From positions 153,996-217,995 of the forward strand of contig JAFKKV010000020.1 of assembly GCA_017304475.1 (NCBI GenBank): a stretch of DNA of 64,000 bases, given 5' to 3'. Origin of the DNA: Hyphomicrobiales bacterium. GTDB lineage: Bacteria; Pseudomonadota; Alphaproteobacteria; Rhizobiales; Phreatobacteraceae. Below, in pieces: positions 42,600 to 50,777 of this stretch. The position numbers and the translations under genes were made by a program. How positions within the stretch are numbered: position 1 is the first letter of the stretch; every line of letters starts with the position of its first letter. The notes under the pieces are model-generated. The model was not told the DNA's origin, ran no database searches, and worked only from the letters and a program-made list of their open reading frames with translations.

Positions 42600-43298
42600 A
42601 TGAAAGATCCGGCGCCGTTCAAAATGCCCGCCTATGTCGTCGAGCGCGTCATGAAGAAGCGCGGGCGCCTTCGCGTCTTCGACAGGTTCGAGCCGAAGGA
42701 AACGGCCCTCGTAGTCATCGACATGCAGGACTTCTACGTGAGGGACGTACCGGAAGCCATTGCCATCATTCCCAACATCAACCGGCTGGCGGCGGCGTTG
42801 CGTGACCGCGGCGGCGCGGTCGCCTGGGTCAAGATGGTCGCCGGCAAGGGCGGGAAGAGCCTCTGGCCGGTCTATCACGACTATTTCTTCACGCCCGAGA
42901 ACGGTGCGCGCCATCGCGACAACCTGACCGAGGGCGCGCCTGGCCAGGAGTTGCATGCCGGTCTCGACACCCGTCCCGCTGATATCTACGCCAGCAAGCT
43001 GCGCTTCAGCGCCTTCATCCCCGGCAAGTCCGACCTGATGGAGAAGCTGGCCGCCCGCGGCATCCGCAATGTCGTCATCGTCGGCATGCTCACCAATTTC
43101 TGCTGCGAGACCTCGGCGCGCGACGCGATGATGCTCGACTATCGCGTGGCGATGGTGTCCGACGCCAATGCCGCGCGTTACCAGGAGGATCACGACGCTG
43201 GATTCTCGACGGTTTTTCAAAGCTTCGGCGATGTCGTGACCGTCGACGAACTGCTCGATGAAATCCTCCTGCCCGCGCCTGCCGTCCCGGCCCGCTGA
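42600..43298 (+). CDS. Isochorismatase-fold cysteine hydrolase
   Basis: A 232-residue enzyme of the cysteine hydrolase superfamily. The catalytic Asp is in ALVVIDMQDFY, the Lys in ASKLRFSAF and the nucleophilic Cys in LTNFCCETSARDAMMLDY, where two adjacent cysteines occur. Members hydrolyse amides or vinyl ethers (nicotinamide, N-carbamoylsarcosine, isochorismate, ureidoacrylate). In this aromatic context an amide or ring-cleavage-derived substrate is plausible but unproven. Starts the rightward unit divergent from lysR; the SnoaL-like gene follows after 12 bp. Confidence 0.85.
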   Translation: MKDPAPFKMPAYVVERVMKKRGRLRVFDRFEPKETALVVIDMQDFYVRDVPEAIAIIPNINRLAAALRDRGGAVAWVKMVAGKGGKSLWPVYHDYFFTPENGARHRDNLTEGAPGQELHAGLDTRPADIYASKLRFSAFIPGKSDLMEKLAARGIRNVVIVGMLTNFCCETSARDAMMLDYRVAMVSDANAARYQEDHDAGFSTVFQSFGDVVTVDELLDEILLPAPAVPAR

Positions 43299-43310
43299 AG
43301 GGATCGTGCC

Positions 43311-43769
43311 ATGGGCTGTCAAAGCCAAGACGCGAACGACCGGTCGGCTGCCGACGAACGGGCCATCGAGACGGCGATCCGCCGTTTCGCGCTGCTCAAC
43401 GATGCCGGCCGCTGGGACGAACTGGCCGATCTCTTCACCGACGACGCGGTCTTCGCCAGGCCCTCGGCGCCGGATCGCCCGCTCGTCGGGCGGCCGCAGA
43501 TCCTGGCGGCCTTCCGGGCGCGCCCGCCAAGGCTCGCGCGCCATCTCGTCTGCAATACCGTGGTCACCATGCAGGGCCCGGATGCGGCCGAAGCCGTCAG
43601 CTATTCCGTGCTTGTCGGCATCGAGGCCGACGGCGCCGGAACGCTGTCGGTCGGCCAGTTCGACGATCGCCTGGTGCGCCGGGACGGCCTTTGGAAATTT
43701 GCCTCTCGACGGGGCGCGACGGCGATCGACCGGCTTGTGCCGGGACCCTGCCCCGCGACCTCTTCATAA
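43311..43769 (+). CDS. SnoaL/NTF2-like protein
   Basis: A 152-residue protein with the NTF2-like cone fold signature: IETAIRRFALLNDAGRWDELADLF, then FTDDAVFARP, HLVCNTVVTM and the C-terminal GLWKFASRRGATAI. The family contains isomerases, dehydratases and small subunits of aromatic oxygenases as well as non-enzymatic proteins, so the function is open. It directly follows the isochorismatase-fold gene, and its stop codon lies inside the ATAAGTCTTTT motif upstream of the gallate dioxygenase gene. Confidence 0.75.
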   Translation: MGCQSQDANDRSAADERAIETAIRRFALLNDAGRWDELADLFTDDAVFARPSAPDRPLVGRPQILAAFRARPPRLARHLVCNTVVTMQGPDAAEAVSYSVLVGIEADGAGTLSVGQFDDRLVRRDGLWKFASRRGATAIDRLVPGPCPATSS

Positions 43770-43776
43770 GTCTTTT
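43766..43776. promoter_or_regulatory. ATAAGTCTTTT motif, copy 2 (upstream of gallate dioxygenase)
   Basis: The same 11 bases as at 42477-42487, in the same orientation, 190 bp before the dioxygenase start. The 189-bp gap downstream has no gene and could contain an internal promoter controlled through this site. Confidence 0.42.
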
Positions 43777-43965
43777 CGATAGCGTTGCAGAGATTTGCGG
43801 CTTCACCCGCCGGTATGCGCGTCTGAAGCTGGCAAACAACAAGAGAGCGGGATCCCGAGGGGATGAAGACCGTGCACGGCCGGGGCGGAGACGCCGCCGG
43901 CCGTCGGAACGGCTGCGTCTCCGCCTCATCCCGCACAATGTCCAGGGCATCTGGAGGAGATGGAA

Positions 43966-45195
43966 ATGGCTCGTATTCTCGGCGGCATCGGAATGTCGCA
44001 TGTGCCGACGATCGGCGTCGCCTATGACAAGCAGAAATGGGACAATCCCGCCTGGGCGCCGCTGTTTGCGGGCGCGAAGCCGGCTTTCGACTGGCTGGCC
44101 GAGAAGAAGCCCGACGTCCTGGTCTTCCTCTACAACGACCATCTCAACGCCTTTTTCTACGACCTCTATCCGACCTTTGCGATCGGCGTCTCGCCCGAGC
44201 ATGACGTGGCGGACGAGGGCGCCGGGCGCCGGCCGCTGCCGATGCTGCCGGGCCATACCGCCTTCGCCACCCATATCGCCGAGCAGGTGATCGCAGACGA
44301 ATTCGACCTGGCGGTGTTCCACGATCGCCCGCTCGACCACGGCGTGTTCTCGCCGCTGCCGCTGCTCTGGCCGCATGAGGGCGGCTGGCCGGGCGCGGTC
44401 GTGCCGATCATGGTCAATGTCGTGCAATATCCCCTGCCGACCGCCATGCGTTGCTTCAAGCTCGGCCAGGCGCTGCGCCGCGCCATTCATTCCTATCCCG
44501 AGGATATCTCGGTGGCCATCGTCGGCACCGGCGGCCTGTCGCACCAGATCCATGGCGAGCGCACCGGCCATAACGACACCGACTGGGACATGCGCTTCCT
44601 TGACCTGATCGAGCGCGATCCGATGGAACTCGCGCGGATGCGCCATGTCGACTATGTCCGCCTGGGCGGCGCCGAAAGCGCCGAGGTGATCATGTGGCTG
44701 ACCATGCGCGGCGCGCTCAGCGACAACATCACCAAGGTCCACCAGAGCTATTACCTCGCCACCACCACGGCCATGACCACGCTGGTCTTCGAGGAAAACC
44801 AGGTGCACCGGCCGGCACCGGCCGAGCTCCGTTCCGGCAATCCGCAGATCACCGGCATCGAGGAGATCGAAGGCACCTATCCCTTCGACATCCGGACCGG
44901 CGTCGAGAAGATCCGCCTCAACCGCTTCTTCTGGGCCATGCGCACCCCGGAAGCGCGCGCCGCCTTCAAGGCCGACGAGGCCGCGGCCTGCCGGGCCGCC
45001 GGGTTGACCGCGGCGGAAACCGACCTGGTCGCCCGGCGCGACTGGATCGGCCTCATCCGCATGGGCGCGAATTTCTTCGTGCTGGAGAAATTCGCCCGCC
45101 TGGTCGGCGAAACCAATCTCGAGGTCTATGCCGAAATGCGCGGCGAGACCTTCGAGGAGTTCCTGGCCACCCGCCAGGTGCCCGACGCCCGCTAG
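43966..45195 (+). CDS. galA: Gallate dioxygenase (fused LigB-LigA extradiol enzyme)
   Basis: A 409-residue class III extradiol dioxygenase. The N-terminal LigB domain has Fe ligands His12 (MSHVPT) and His59 (YNDHLNAFF) and a Glu at 237 or 240 (GGAESAEVIMW), the same numbering as DesB-type gallate dioxygenases. After about residue 290 a LigA-like helical domain is fused (FWAMRTPEARAAFKADE, LIRMGANFFVLEKFARLVG), which separates GalA/DesB from two-subunit LigAB. It opens gallate to oxalomesaconate. ATG 43966 follows GGAGGA by seven bases. Protocatechuate as an alternative substrate cannot be excluded. Confidence 0.88.
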   Translation: MARILGGIGMSHVPTIGVAYDKQKWDNPAWAPLFAGAKPAFDWLAEKKPDVLVFLYNDHLNAFFYDLYPTFAIGVSPEHDVADEGAGRRPLPMLPGHTAFATHIAEQVIADEFDLAVFHDRPLDHGVFSPLPLLWPHEGGWPGAVVPIMVNVVQYPLPTAMRCFKLGQALRRAIHSYPEDISVAIVGTGGLSHQIHGERTGHNDTDWDMRFLDLIERDPMELARMRHVDYVRLGGAESAEVIMWLTMRGALSDNITKVHQSYYLATTTAMTTLVFEENQVHRPAPAELRSGNPQITGIEEIEGTYPFDIRTGVEKIRLNRFFWAMRTPEARAAFKADEAAACRAAGLTAAETDLVARRDWIGLIRMGANFFVLEKFARLVGETNLEVYAEMRGETFEEFLATRQVPDAR

Positions 45196-45249
45196 CCGGG
45201 CCACGCCGGCAAACCGATACGTGTCGTCAAAAACAGGGGAAACCGACAC

Positions 45250-46461
45250 ATGGCCCGTTCCATCATTGCGGCCGCCACGATCCAGCGGCGACATTTTCTG
45301 GCCTTCGCTCCGGCGGCCCTTGCCGGCGCGGCGGGGTTTGCCAAGGCCGGCCTTGCCGCCGACGCCCCGGTGACGGTCGGCGTGATCCTGCCGCTTTCGG
45401 GAGCCTTTGCCGACCAGGGCGGCCATTATGAAACCGGCATGCGGCTGTTCCAGGAGATGAACGGCACCAAGGCGGCGGGCCGCGAGGTCCGTCTGGTCAT
45501 TCGCGACGACCAGGGGCCGGGATCCGGCGACCTCGCCCGCCGCCTGACCCAGGAGCTGATCCTGCGCGAGCGCGCCAGCATCATCCTCGGCTACAGCTTC
45601 ACGCCCAACGCCATGTCGGCGGCGGGACTTCTGACCGAAGCCAAGGTGCCCGGCATCATCGTCAATGCCGCGACCTCGGTGCTGACCCAGCGCTCGGACT
45701 ATTTCACCCGCATCTCCGTCACCATGTCGCAGGTCGCCCACAGCCTCGGCAAATGGGCTGCGGCCAACGGCATCAGGACGGCCTATACGATCGTCTCCGA
45801 CTATGCGCCCGGCCTCGACGCCGAGAAGTGGTTCGTCAAGGGGTTCACCGATGGCGGCGGCACCATTCTCCGCAGCGATCGGACGCCGCTGGCGGCGATG
45901 GAATATGTGCCGTTCCTGCAGCGCGCGATCGAAGCCAAACCCGATGCTATCTTCGCCTTCAATCCGGGCGGCGACGTCTCGATCGCCTTCATCAAACAGG
46001 CCGGCGAGCGCCTGAAAGGCACCGGCATCAAGCTCCTGGTGACCGGCGACGTGGTCGACGACAACCTGCTGCCGGCCATGGGCGAAGCGGCCAGGGACGT
46101 GATCTCGGCCTGGCACTACCAGACCGATGTCGACACCCCCGCGAACAAGCGGTTCCTCGCGGCTTTCCGGGCAAAGTTCGGGGCAGCGGCCGTACCGAGC
46201 TACCGGGTCGTCCAGGGTTATGACGGCCTGGCGCTGATCTATCAGACGCTCGAAAAGACCGGCGGCCGGACCGACGGCGAGGCTTTCATGGCGGCGCTCA
46301 AGGGGGCCCGGCTGGACAGCCCGCGCGGTCCGGTGCTGATCGATCCGGCAACCCGCGAAATCGTCGAGAACATCTATATCCGCCGCGGCGAGATCGCCAA
46401 TGGCGTCGGCGTCAACGCCACCTTCGCCACCATCGAAGCCGTCAGAGACCCGGCGAAATGA
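45250..46461 (+). CDS. ABC importer substrate-binding protein, branched-chain amino acid type
   Basis: A 403-residue periplasmic receptor of the Peripla_BP_6 (LivJ-like) family. The leader has a twin-arginine-like RRHFLAFAPAALAGAAGF and likely cleavage after GLAA near residue 36; the mature part begins VTVGVILPLSGAFADQG. Such receptors in catabolic clusters often bind aromatic acids instead of leucine. It begins a tightly packed operon with livH, livM, livG and livF homologues, 54 bp after the gallate dioxygenase, suggesting import of an aromatic or derived acid. Confidence 0.88.
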   Translation: MARSIIAAATIQRRHFLAFAPAALAGAAGFAKAGLAADAPVTVGVILPLSGAFADQGGHYETGMRLFQEMNGTKAAGREVRLVIRDDQGPGSGDLARRLTQELILRERASIILGYSFTPNAMSAAGLLTEAKVPGIIVNAATSVLTQRSDYFTRISVTMSQVAHSLGKWAAANGIRTAYTIVSDYAPGLDAEKWFVKGFTDGGGTILRSDRTPLAAMEYVPFLQRAIEAKPDAIFAFNPGGDVSIAFIKQAGERLKGTGIKLLVTGDVVDDNLLPAMGEAARDVISAWHYQTDVDTPANKRFLAAFRAKFGAAAVPSYRVVQGYDGLALIYQTLEKTGGRTDGEAFMAALKGARLDSPRGPVLIDPATREIVENIYIRRGEIANGVGVNATFATIEAVRDPAK

Positions 46462-47327
46462 ATGCGTCCGGCCTTCTGACCGTCGTCGTCGACGGTGTCG
46501 CCTATGGCATGCTGCTGTTCCTCTTCTCCATTGGCCTGTCGATCACGCTCGGCCTGATGCGTTTCATCAACCTCGCCCATGGCGCCTTCGCCATGGCCGG
46601 GGGCTATGTCCTGGTCGTGCTGGTCGGCACGGCCGGCCTGCCCTTCCTCCTGGCCTTGCCGGTCGCCTTCGCCGCCACCGGCCTGCTCGGCGCCGCGCTC
46701 GAACGCACGGTCATCCGCCATGTCTACCGGAAATCCGAACTGCAGCAGGTGCTGTTCTCGATCGGGCTCGCCTTCGCCGCCGGCGCCATTGCCAATATCC
46801 TGTTCGGGCCGCAGCAGCAGCCGATTCCCCTGCCCGCCTGGGCGACCCGGATGGTCGGCTTTTCCGGCATCGCGATTTCCGGCTATCGGCTCTTCGTCAT
46901 GGCCTGCGGCCTCGGGGCGCTCGCGGCGCTCATCGCCCTGTTCAACCACACGCTGTTCGGCGCGCGCGTCCGGGCGGCGGTCGACAAGCGGGTCACCGCC
47001 GAGGGCATCGGCATCAATGTCTCCAGGCTGTTCGCCCTCGCCTTCAGCCTGGGCGCCGCCTTTGCCGGCCTCGGCGGCGCGCTCGCCGTCGGTTTCCTCG
47101 GCTTGGACCCGAGCTTTCCGCTGAAATACCTGGTCATCGTGCTGATGGTCGTGGCGATCGGCGGGCCGGGATCGACGGCGGGATCCTTTGCCGCCGCCCT
47201 GTCTCTCGGCGTCGCCGACGCCCTGTCCAAATATTGGCTGCCCGAAATCGGCGGCTTCGTCATCTACGCCATCCTGGTCGCGGTCATGATCGCCATGCCC
47301 AGGGGGATCGCGGGAAAACCAGCATGA
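46458..47327 (+). CDS. livH: Branched-chain amino acid-type ABC importer permease (LivH)
   Basis: A 289-residue integral membrane permease with about eight helices. FINLAHGAFAMAGGYV near residue 38 is the LivH N-terminal signature and GGPGSTAGSFAAAL the cytoplasmic coupling region. Overlaps the receptor stop by ATGA, so coupled. It forms the membrane channel with LivM. Confidence 0.92.
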   Translation: MNASGLLTVVVDGVAYGMLLFLFSIGLSITLGLMRFINLAHGAFAMAGGYVLVVLVGTAGLPFLLALPVAFAATGLLGAALERTVIRHVYRKSELQQVLFSIGLAFAAGAIANILFGPQQQPIPLPAWATRMVGFSGIAISGYRLFVMACGLGALAALIALFNHTLFGARVRAAVDKRVTAEGIGINVSRLFALAFSLGAAFAGLGGALAVGFLGLDPSFPLKYLVIVLMVVAIGGPGSTAGSFAAALSLGVADALSKYWLPEIGGFVIYAILVAVMIAMPRGIAGKPA

Positions 47328-48277
47328 CCGCCTCGGCCCCCATCCGGCTTGCCTTACCCCTCCTCATCGCTGTCGCCCTGGCCTGCTATGTCGTCTTTCC
47401 CGACCATCTCGGCCTGATCACCAGCATCCTGATCGTCGCGACCTTCGCGCTGTCCTATGACCTCCTGCAGGGTTATGCCGGCATCGTCTCGCTCGGCCAT
47501 GCCGTGTTTTTCGGCATCGGCGCCTATACGGTCGCGGTCCTCGGCAGCCATGGCATTTCCGAGCCGCTCGTCACGCTCGCCGCGGCGCTGGCGGTGAGCG
47601 CGGTGGTGGCGGGACTGCTCGCCCGCATCGTCGTGGTCGGCAATGATTTCACCCGCCTCCTGGTGACGCTCGGCGTCGGCTTCCTGTTCCACGAAGCCGC
47701 CAACAAGATGCATTGGCTGACCGGCGGCGCCGACGGCCTGTCGAGCTTCACGGTCGGGCCGATTGCCGGTCTTTTCGCCTTCGACTTCCGCGGCCGGACG
47801 GCGTTCTTCTACACGCTTTGCGTTCTCGTCCTGGCCTATGCCGCGATCTGGCGCATCACCACCTCGCCCTTCGGCCTGGCGCTCACCGGCATTCGCGAGA
47901 ACACCCGGCGCATGCATGCGGTCGGCGCGCCGGTCGCACGGCACATGGCGGTGACCTATGTGCTGTCGGGCGGCATTGCCGGCATGGCCGGCGCCTTGCT
48001 CGCTCAGACCAGCAATTTCGCCTCGCTCGACATGCTCGGCTTCGAGCGCTCCGCCGAGGTGGTGATGATGACCGCCATCGGCGGCACCGGCAGCATTCCC
48101 GGCGTGGTCCTCGGAGCGACATTGTTCGCCTGGCTGAAGGATGCGCTCTCGGCCTTCAGCCCGAAATACTGGCATCTGGGCATAGGCATCGTGCTGATGG
48201 CCTCGGTCTTCGTCCTGCCCGACGGCCTTGCCGGCCTGCCGGCGCGCATCGGCCGCCTGCTGCGGAGGGGCACATGA
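47324..48277 (+). CDS. livM: Branched-chain amino acid-type ABC importer permease (LivM)
   Basis: A 317-residue permease with about nine helices. LLQGYAGIVSLGHAVFFGIGAY near residue 50 and GIRENTRRMHAVGAPV are LivM signatures; GGTGSIPGVVLGA is the coupling loop. The start overlaps livH (ATGA), leaving no gap in the operon. Confidence 0.92.
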   Translation: MTASAPIRLALPLLIAVALACYVVFPDHLGLITSILIVATFALSYDLLQGYAGIVSLGHAVFFGIGAYTVAVLGSHGISEPLVTLAAALAVSAVVAGLLARIVVVGNDFTRLLVTLGVGFLFHEAANKMHWLTGGADGLSSFTVGPIAGLFAFDFRGRTAFFYTLCVLVLAYAAIWRITTSPFGLALTGIRENTRRMHAVGAPVARHMAVTYVLSGGIAGMAGALLAQTSNFASLDMLGFERSAEVVMMTAIGGTGSIPGVVLGATLFAWLKDALSAFSPKYWHLGIGIVLMASVFVLPDGLAGLPARIGRLLRRGT

Positions 48278-49035
48278 CCTACGCTCTCGAAATCCGCGAC
48301 CTGACGCTCCGCTTCGCCAATTTCGTCGCGGTCAACAAGGTCTCCATGATGGTCGAGGCCGGCAGCCGGCAGGCGATCATCGGGCCGAACGGCGCGGGCA
48401 AGACCTCCTTCGTGCACGCACTGACCGGCACCCTTTCCGGCAGCGCCGGAACGGTCAGCATTTGCGGCGTCGATGCGACGAAGCTGTCGCAGGCCGCCCG
48501 GGTTCGCCAGGGGCTGGCGCGCACCTTTCAGATCAACCAGCTCTTCGCCGGCCTCACCGTCCTGGAAAATGTGCTGATGGCGATCCTCGAGCGCGAGGGC
48601 CGGACGGCCATCTTCTGGCGTTCGGTCTCAGCCGAGCGCGGCGCCGTCGAGGAAGCCCATGCGCTGCTCGACATGGTCGGCCTCGGGCCACAGGCCAAAG
48701 CCCGGGTCAACGCCCTGCCCTATGGCATGCGCCGGCTGGTCGAGATCGCCATCGCGCTCGCGACCAGGCCGAAAGTGCTCATTCTCGACGAGCCAGCGGC
48801 CGGCGTGCCGACCACCCAGAGCGAGGCGATCTTCGAACGCATCGACGCCCTGCCGCGCGACCTGACATTGCTGTTCATCGAGCACGACATGAACCTGGTC
48901 TTCCGTTTCGCCGAAAAGATCACCGTGCTGGTCGCCGGCGAGGTCCTGACCGAGGGCACGGCCGCCGAGATCTCGGCCGACCAGCGGGTGCGCGAAGTCT
49001 ATCTCGGACGCCGGGGGCATCATGCCGTTGCTTGA
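48274..49035 (+). CDS. livG: Branched-chain amino acid-type ABC importer ATPase (LivG)
   Basis: A 253-residue ATPase. Walker A GPNGAGKTSF, the LivG-typical GLARTFQINQLFAGLTVLEN after the Q-loop, and Walker B VLILDEPAAGVP. The signature sequence is degenerate: ALPYGMRRLVEIAIALA stands where LSGGQ-type residues are usual, a feature found in LivG proteins. Overlaps livM by ATGA. Confidence 0.92.
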   Translation: MTYALEIRDLTLRFANFVAVNKVSMMVEAGSRQAIIGPNGAGKTSFVHALTGTLSGSAGTVSICGVDATKLSQAARVRQGLARTFQINQLFAGLTVLENVLMAILEREGRTAIFWRSVSAERGAVEEAHALLDMVGLGPQAKARVNALPYGMRRLVEIAIALATRPKVLILDEPAAGVPTTQSEAIFERIDALPRDLTLLFIEHDMNLVFRFAEKITVLVAGEVLTEGTAAEISADQRVREVYLGRRGHHAVA

Positions 49036-49717
49036 GATCGAGAAACTCGCCTCGGGTTATGGCGACGCCATGGTCATCGAGGACATCAGCCTCGTGATCG
49101 ATGAACAGGAGGGCCTCGCCGTGCTCGGCCGCAACGGCGTCGGCAAGACCACGCTGATGCTCAGCATCATGGGCCATGCCGGCCGGATGGGCGGCACGCT
49201 GCGCTGGAACGGCCAGGACTTCTCCCGCCTGCCGGCCTATGCCCGCGCCCGCCTCGGCCTCGGCTGGGTACCGCAGGAGCGCGACATCTTCGCCTCGCTC
49301 ACGGTCGAGGAAAACCTCCTGATCGCCGGCCGCCCGGGGCGCTTCGCGCTATCCGACATCTATGGCCTGTTCCCGCGGCTCCGGGAGCGCCGCCTCAACA
49401 TGGGCGACAAGCTCTCCGGCGGCGAGCAGCAGATGCTCGCCATCGGCCGCACCCTGATGACCAATCCGAGGCTCCTGCTGCTCGACGAACCCTTCGAAGG
49501 CCTCGCCCCGGTCATCGTCGAGGAGCTGGAACAGACCCTGCAGCGCCTGCGCCGCGAGGAGGGTTTCGCCACCATCATCGTCGAGCAGCGCGCCGAGGAT
49601 GCCCTGCGCCTGAGCGACCGGGCCATCGTGCTCGACCGCGGGCGCGTGGTGCTGTCGGGCAGATCCAGCGAACTGCTCGCCGATTTCGACCGCGTCCAGC
49701 AATGGATCGCGGTGTGA
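49022..49717 (+). CDS. livF: Branched-chain amino acid-type ABC importer ATPase (LivF)
   Basis: A 231-residue ATPase with Walker A GRNGVGKTTL, LGLGWVPQERDIFASLTVEEN, signature KLSGGEQQMLAI and Walker B LLLLDEPFEGLAP. It pairs with LivG. Its ATG lies 14 bases inside the livG end, so the four transport genes are translated together. The creatininase-family gene follows after 16 bp. Confidence 0.93.
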   Translation: MPLLEIEKLASGYGDAMVIEDISLVIDEQEGLAVLGRNGVGKTTLMLSIMGHAGRMGGTLRWNGQDFSRLPAYARARLGLGWVPQERDIFASLTVEENLLIAGRPGRFALSDIYGLFPRLRERRLNMGDKLSGGEQQMLAIGRTLMTNPRLLLLDEPFEGLAPVIVEELEQTLQRLRREEGFATIIVEQRAEDALRLSDRAIVLDRGRVVLSGRSSELLADFDRVQQWIAV

Positions 49718-49733
49718 GACAGGAAACGACCCG

Positions 49734-50561
49734 ATGAAACAGGATCCTCTCATGGCCGCGACCATGGCCGAAATGACCGGCGACGCGATCGCGGCGGCGG
49801 CGGCCCGCGGCGCCCTGGCGATCCTGCCGGTCGGCGTGATGGAATGCCACGGCCCGCATTTGCCCATCGGCACCGACGCCTTCATCGCCCAGACGGTGTC
49901 GCGCCTGACCGCGGCCTATGCGACGGCGAAGGGCAAGGAAGCGCTGGTCGCGCCGGCCTATATCTGGGGCATCAATACCGTGCTGGCGGAATTTCCCGGC
50001 AGCTTCCGCATCCGGCCGGAAACCGCCGCCATGCTGCTCGACGACATCCTCGGTTCGCTTTTCGCCAATGGCTTCCGCCAGGTTCTGATCGTCAGCCACC
50101 ACGGCGACCTCGCCCATAACGAGATGATCCGCGATGTGCTCCGGGCCCGCCATGCCCAGGGCGATACCGGCATGCGCTGGCTCTATACGCCGTTCCGCTG
50201 GCGCATGTTCGCCCGTCTCGGCATGACCGGCACCGAGCCGGTCTGGGTGCCCTGGGAGCCGGGGCCGGACCTGGAGAATTTCCGCCTGACCGGCACCTTC
50301 GGGGTGCATGCCGACGAATATGAGACCGCCGCGATCGTCCGCTATTTCCCCGAAACCGTCGATTACGACGCGCTGCGCCACCTGCCGCCGACCACGCTCA
50401 CCCGCGACGACCTGCCCGCCTGGAGGAAAGGCGGCGAACACGCCCGCGCCCTGACGCCCAACGGCTATTTCGGCGCACCGAACCCGGTTGATCCCGAGCT
50501 CTGGCGGCATTTCGACGAGACGGCGAAGATCATGGCGGAGGCGCTGGCGGCGGGGCGGTGA
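49734..50561 (+). CDS. Creatininase-family amidohydrolase
   Basis: A 275-residue metal-dependent hydrolase. Ligand motifs are VMECHGPHLPIGTDAFIA, VSHHGDLAHNEMI and GVHADEYETAAIVRY, as in creatininase and the mycofactocin/FAPy hydrolase group. It hydrolyses a cyclic amide or amide. Being last in the liv operon, it probably works on the imported compound or its derivative. The internal segment WRMFARLGMTGTEPVWVPWEPGP is not common to all creatininases, so the substrate may differ. Confidence 0.82.
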   Translation: MKQDPLMAATMAEMTGDAIAAAAARGALAILPVGVMECHGPHLPIGTDAFIAQTVSRLTAAYATAKGKEALVAPAYIWGINTVLAEFPGSFRIRPETAAMLLDDILGSLFANGFRQVLIVSHHGDLAHNEMIRDVLRARHAQGDTGMRWLYTPFRWRMFARLGMTGTEPVWVPWEPGPDLENFRLTGTFGVHADEYETAAIVRYFPETVDYDALRHLPPTTLTRDDLPAWRKGGEHARALTPNGYFGAPNPVDPELWRHFDETAKIMAEALAAGR

Positions 50562-50586
50562 TGGAGACGGGCACAGTCCTGAACTG

Positions 50587-50747
50587 ACCCTCTCCCAAAG
50601 GGAGAGGGTGGCAGCGTCAGCTGCCGGGTGAGGGGTCGTCCATCTCCGGAGAGGGCAGCATGCGGCGCGAGCGTCAGCATCAGTTCTAGACGCCTACGCC
50701 CCTCACCCGGCGCCTGACGGCGCCACCCTCTCCCTTTGGGAGAGGGT
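50587..50747. repeat. Large inverted repeat of hairpins after the liv operon (family B)
   Basis: Two arms of about 49 bp (50587-50635 and 50699-50747) are inverted copies with few compensated changes. Each starts with a complete hairpin: ACCCTCTCCC-AAA-GGGAGAGGGT at 50587-50609 and its mirror at 50725-50747, the latter followed by TTATTT. Between the convergent creatininase and P450 genes it can act as a bidirectional transcription terminator. A related single copy occurs at 63897-63946. Confidence 0.88.
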
Positions 50748-50777
50748 TATTTGGTGCCCCTCCTCCGACGCCAGCCC

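Noticed and set aside
43597..46116. An 839-codon open frame on the minus strand
   Set aside because: Antisense to galA and the Liv-type receptor gene, which have metal-ligand and signal-peptide features. The mirror frame has no recognisable motif.
50587..50747. Insertion sequence with terminal inverted repeats
   Set aside because: The 63-bp interior has no coding capacity and no target-site duplication is visible. The arms are hairpin repeats of a dispersed family.
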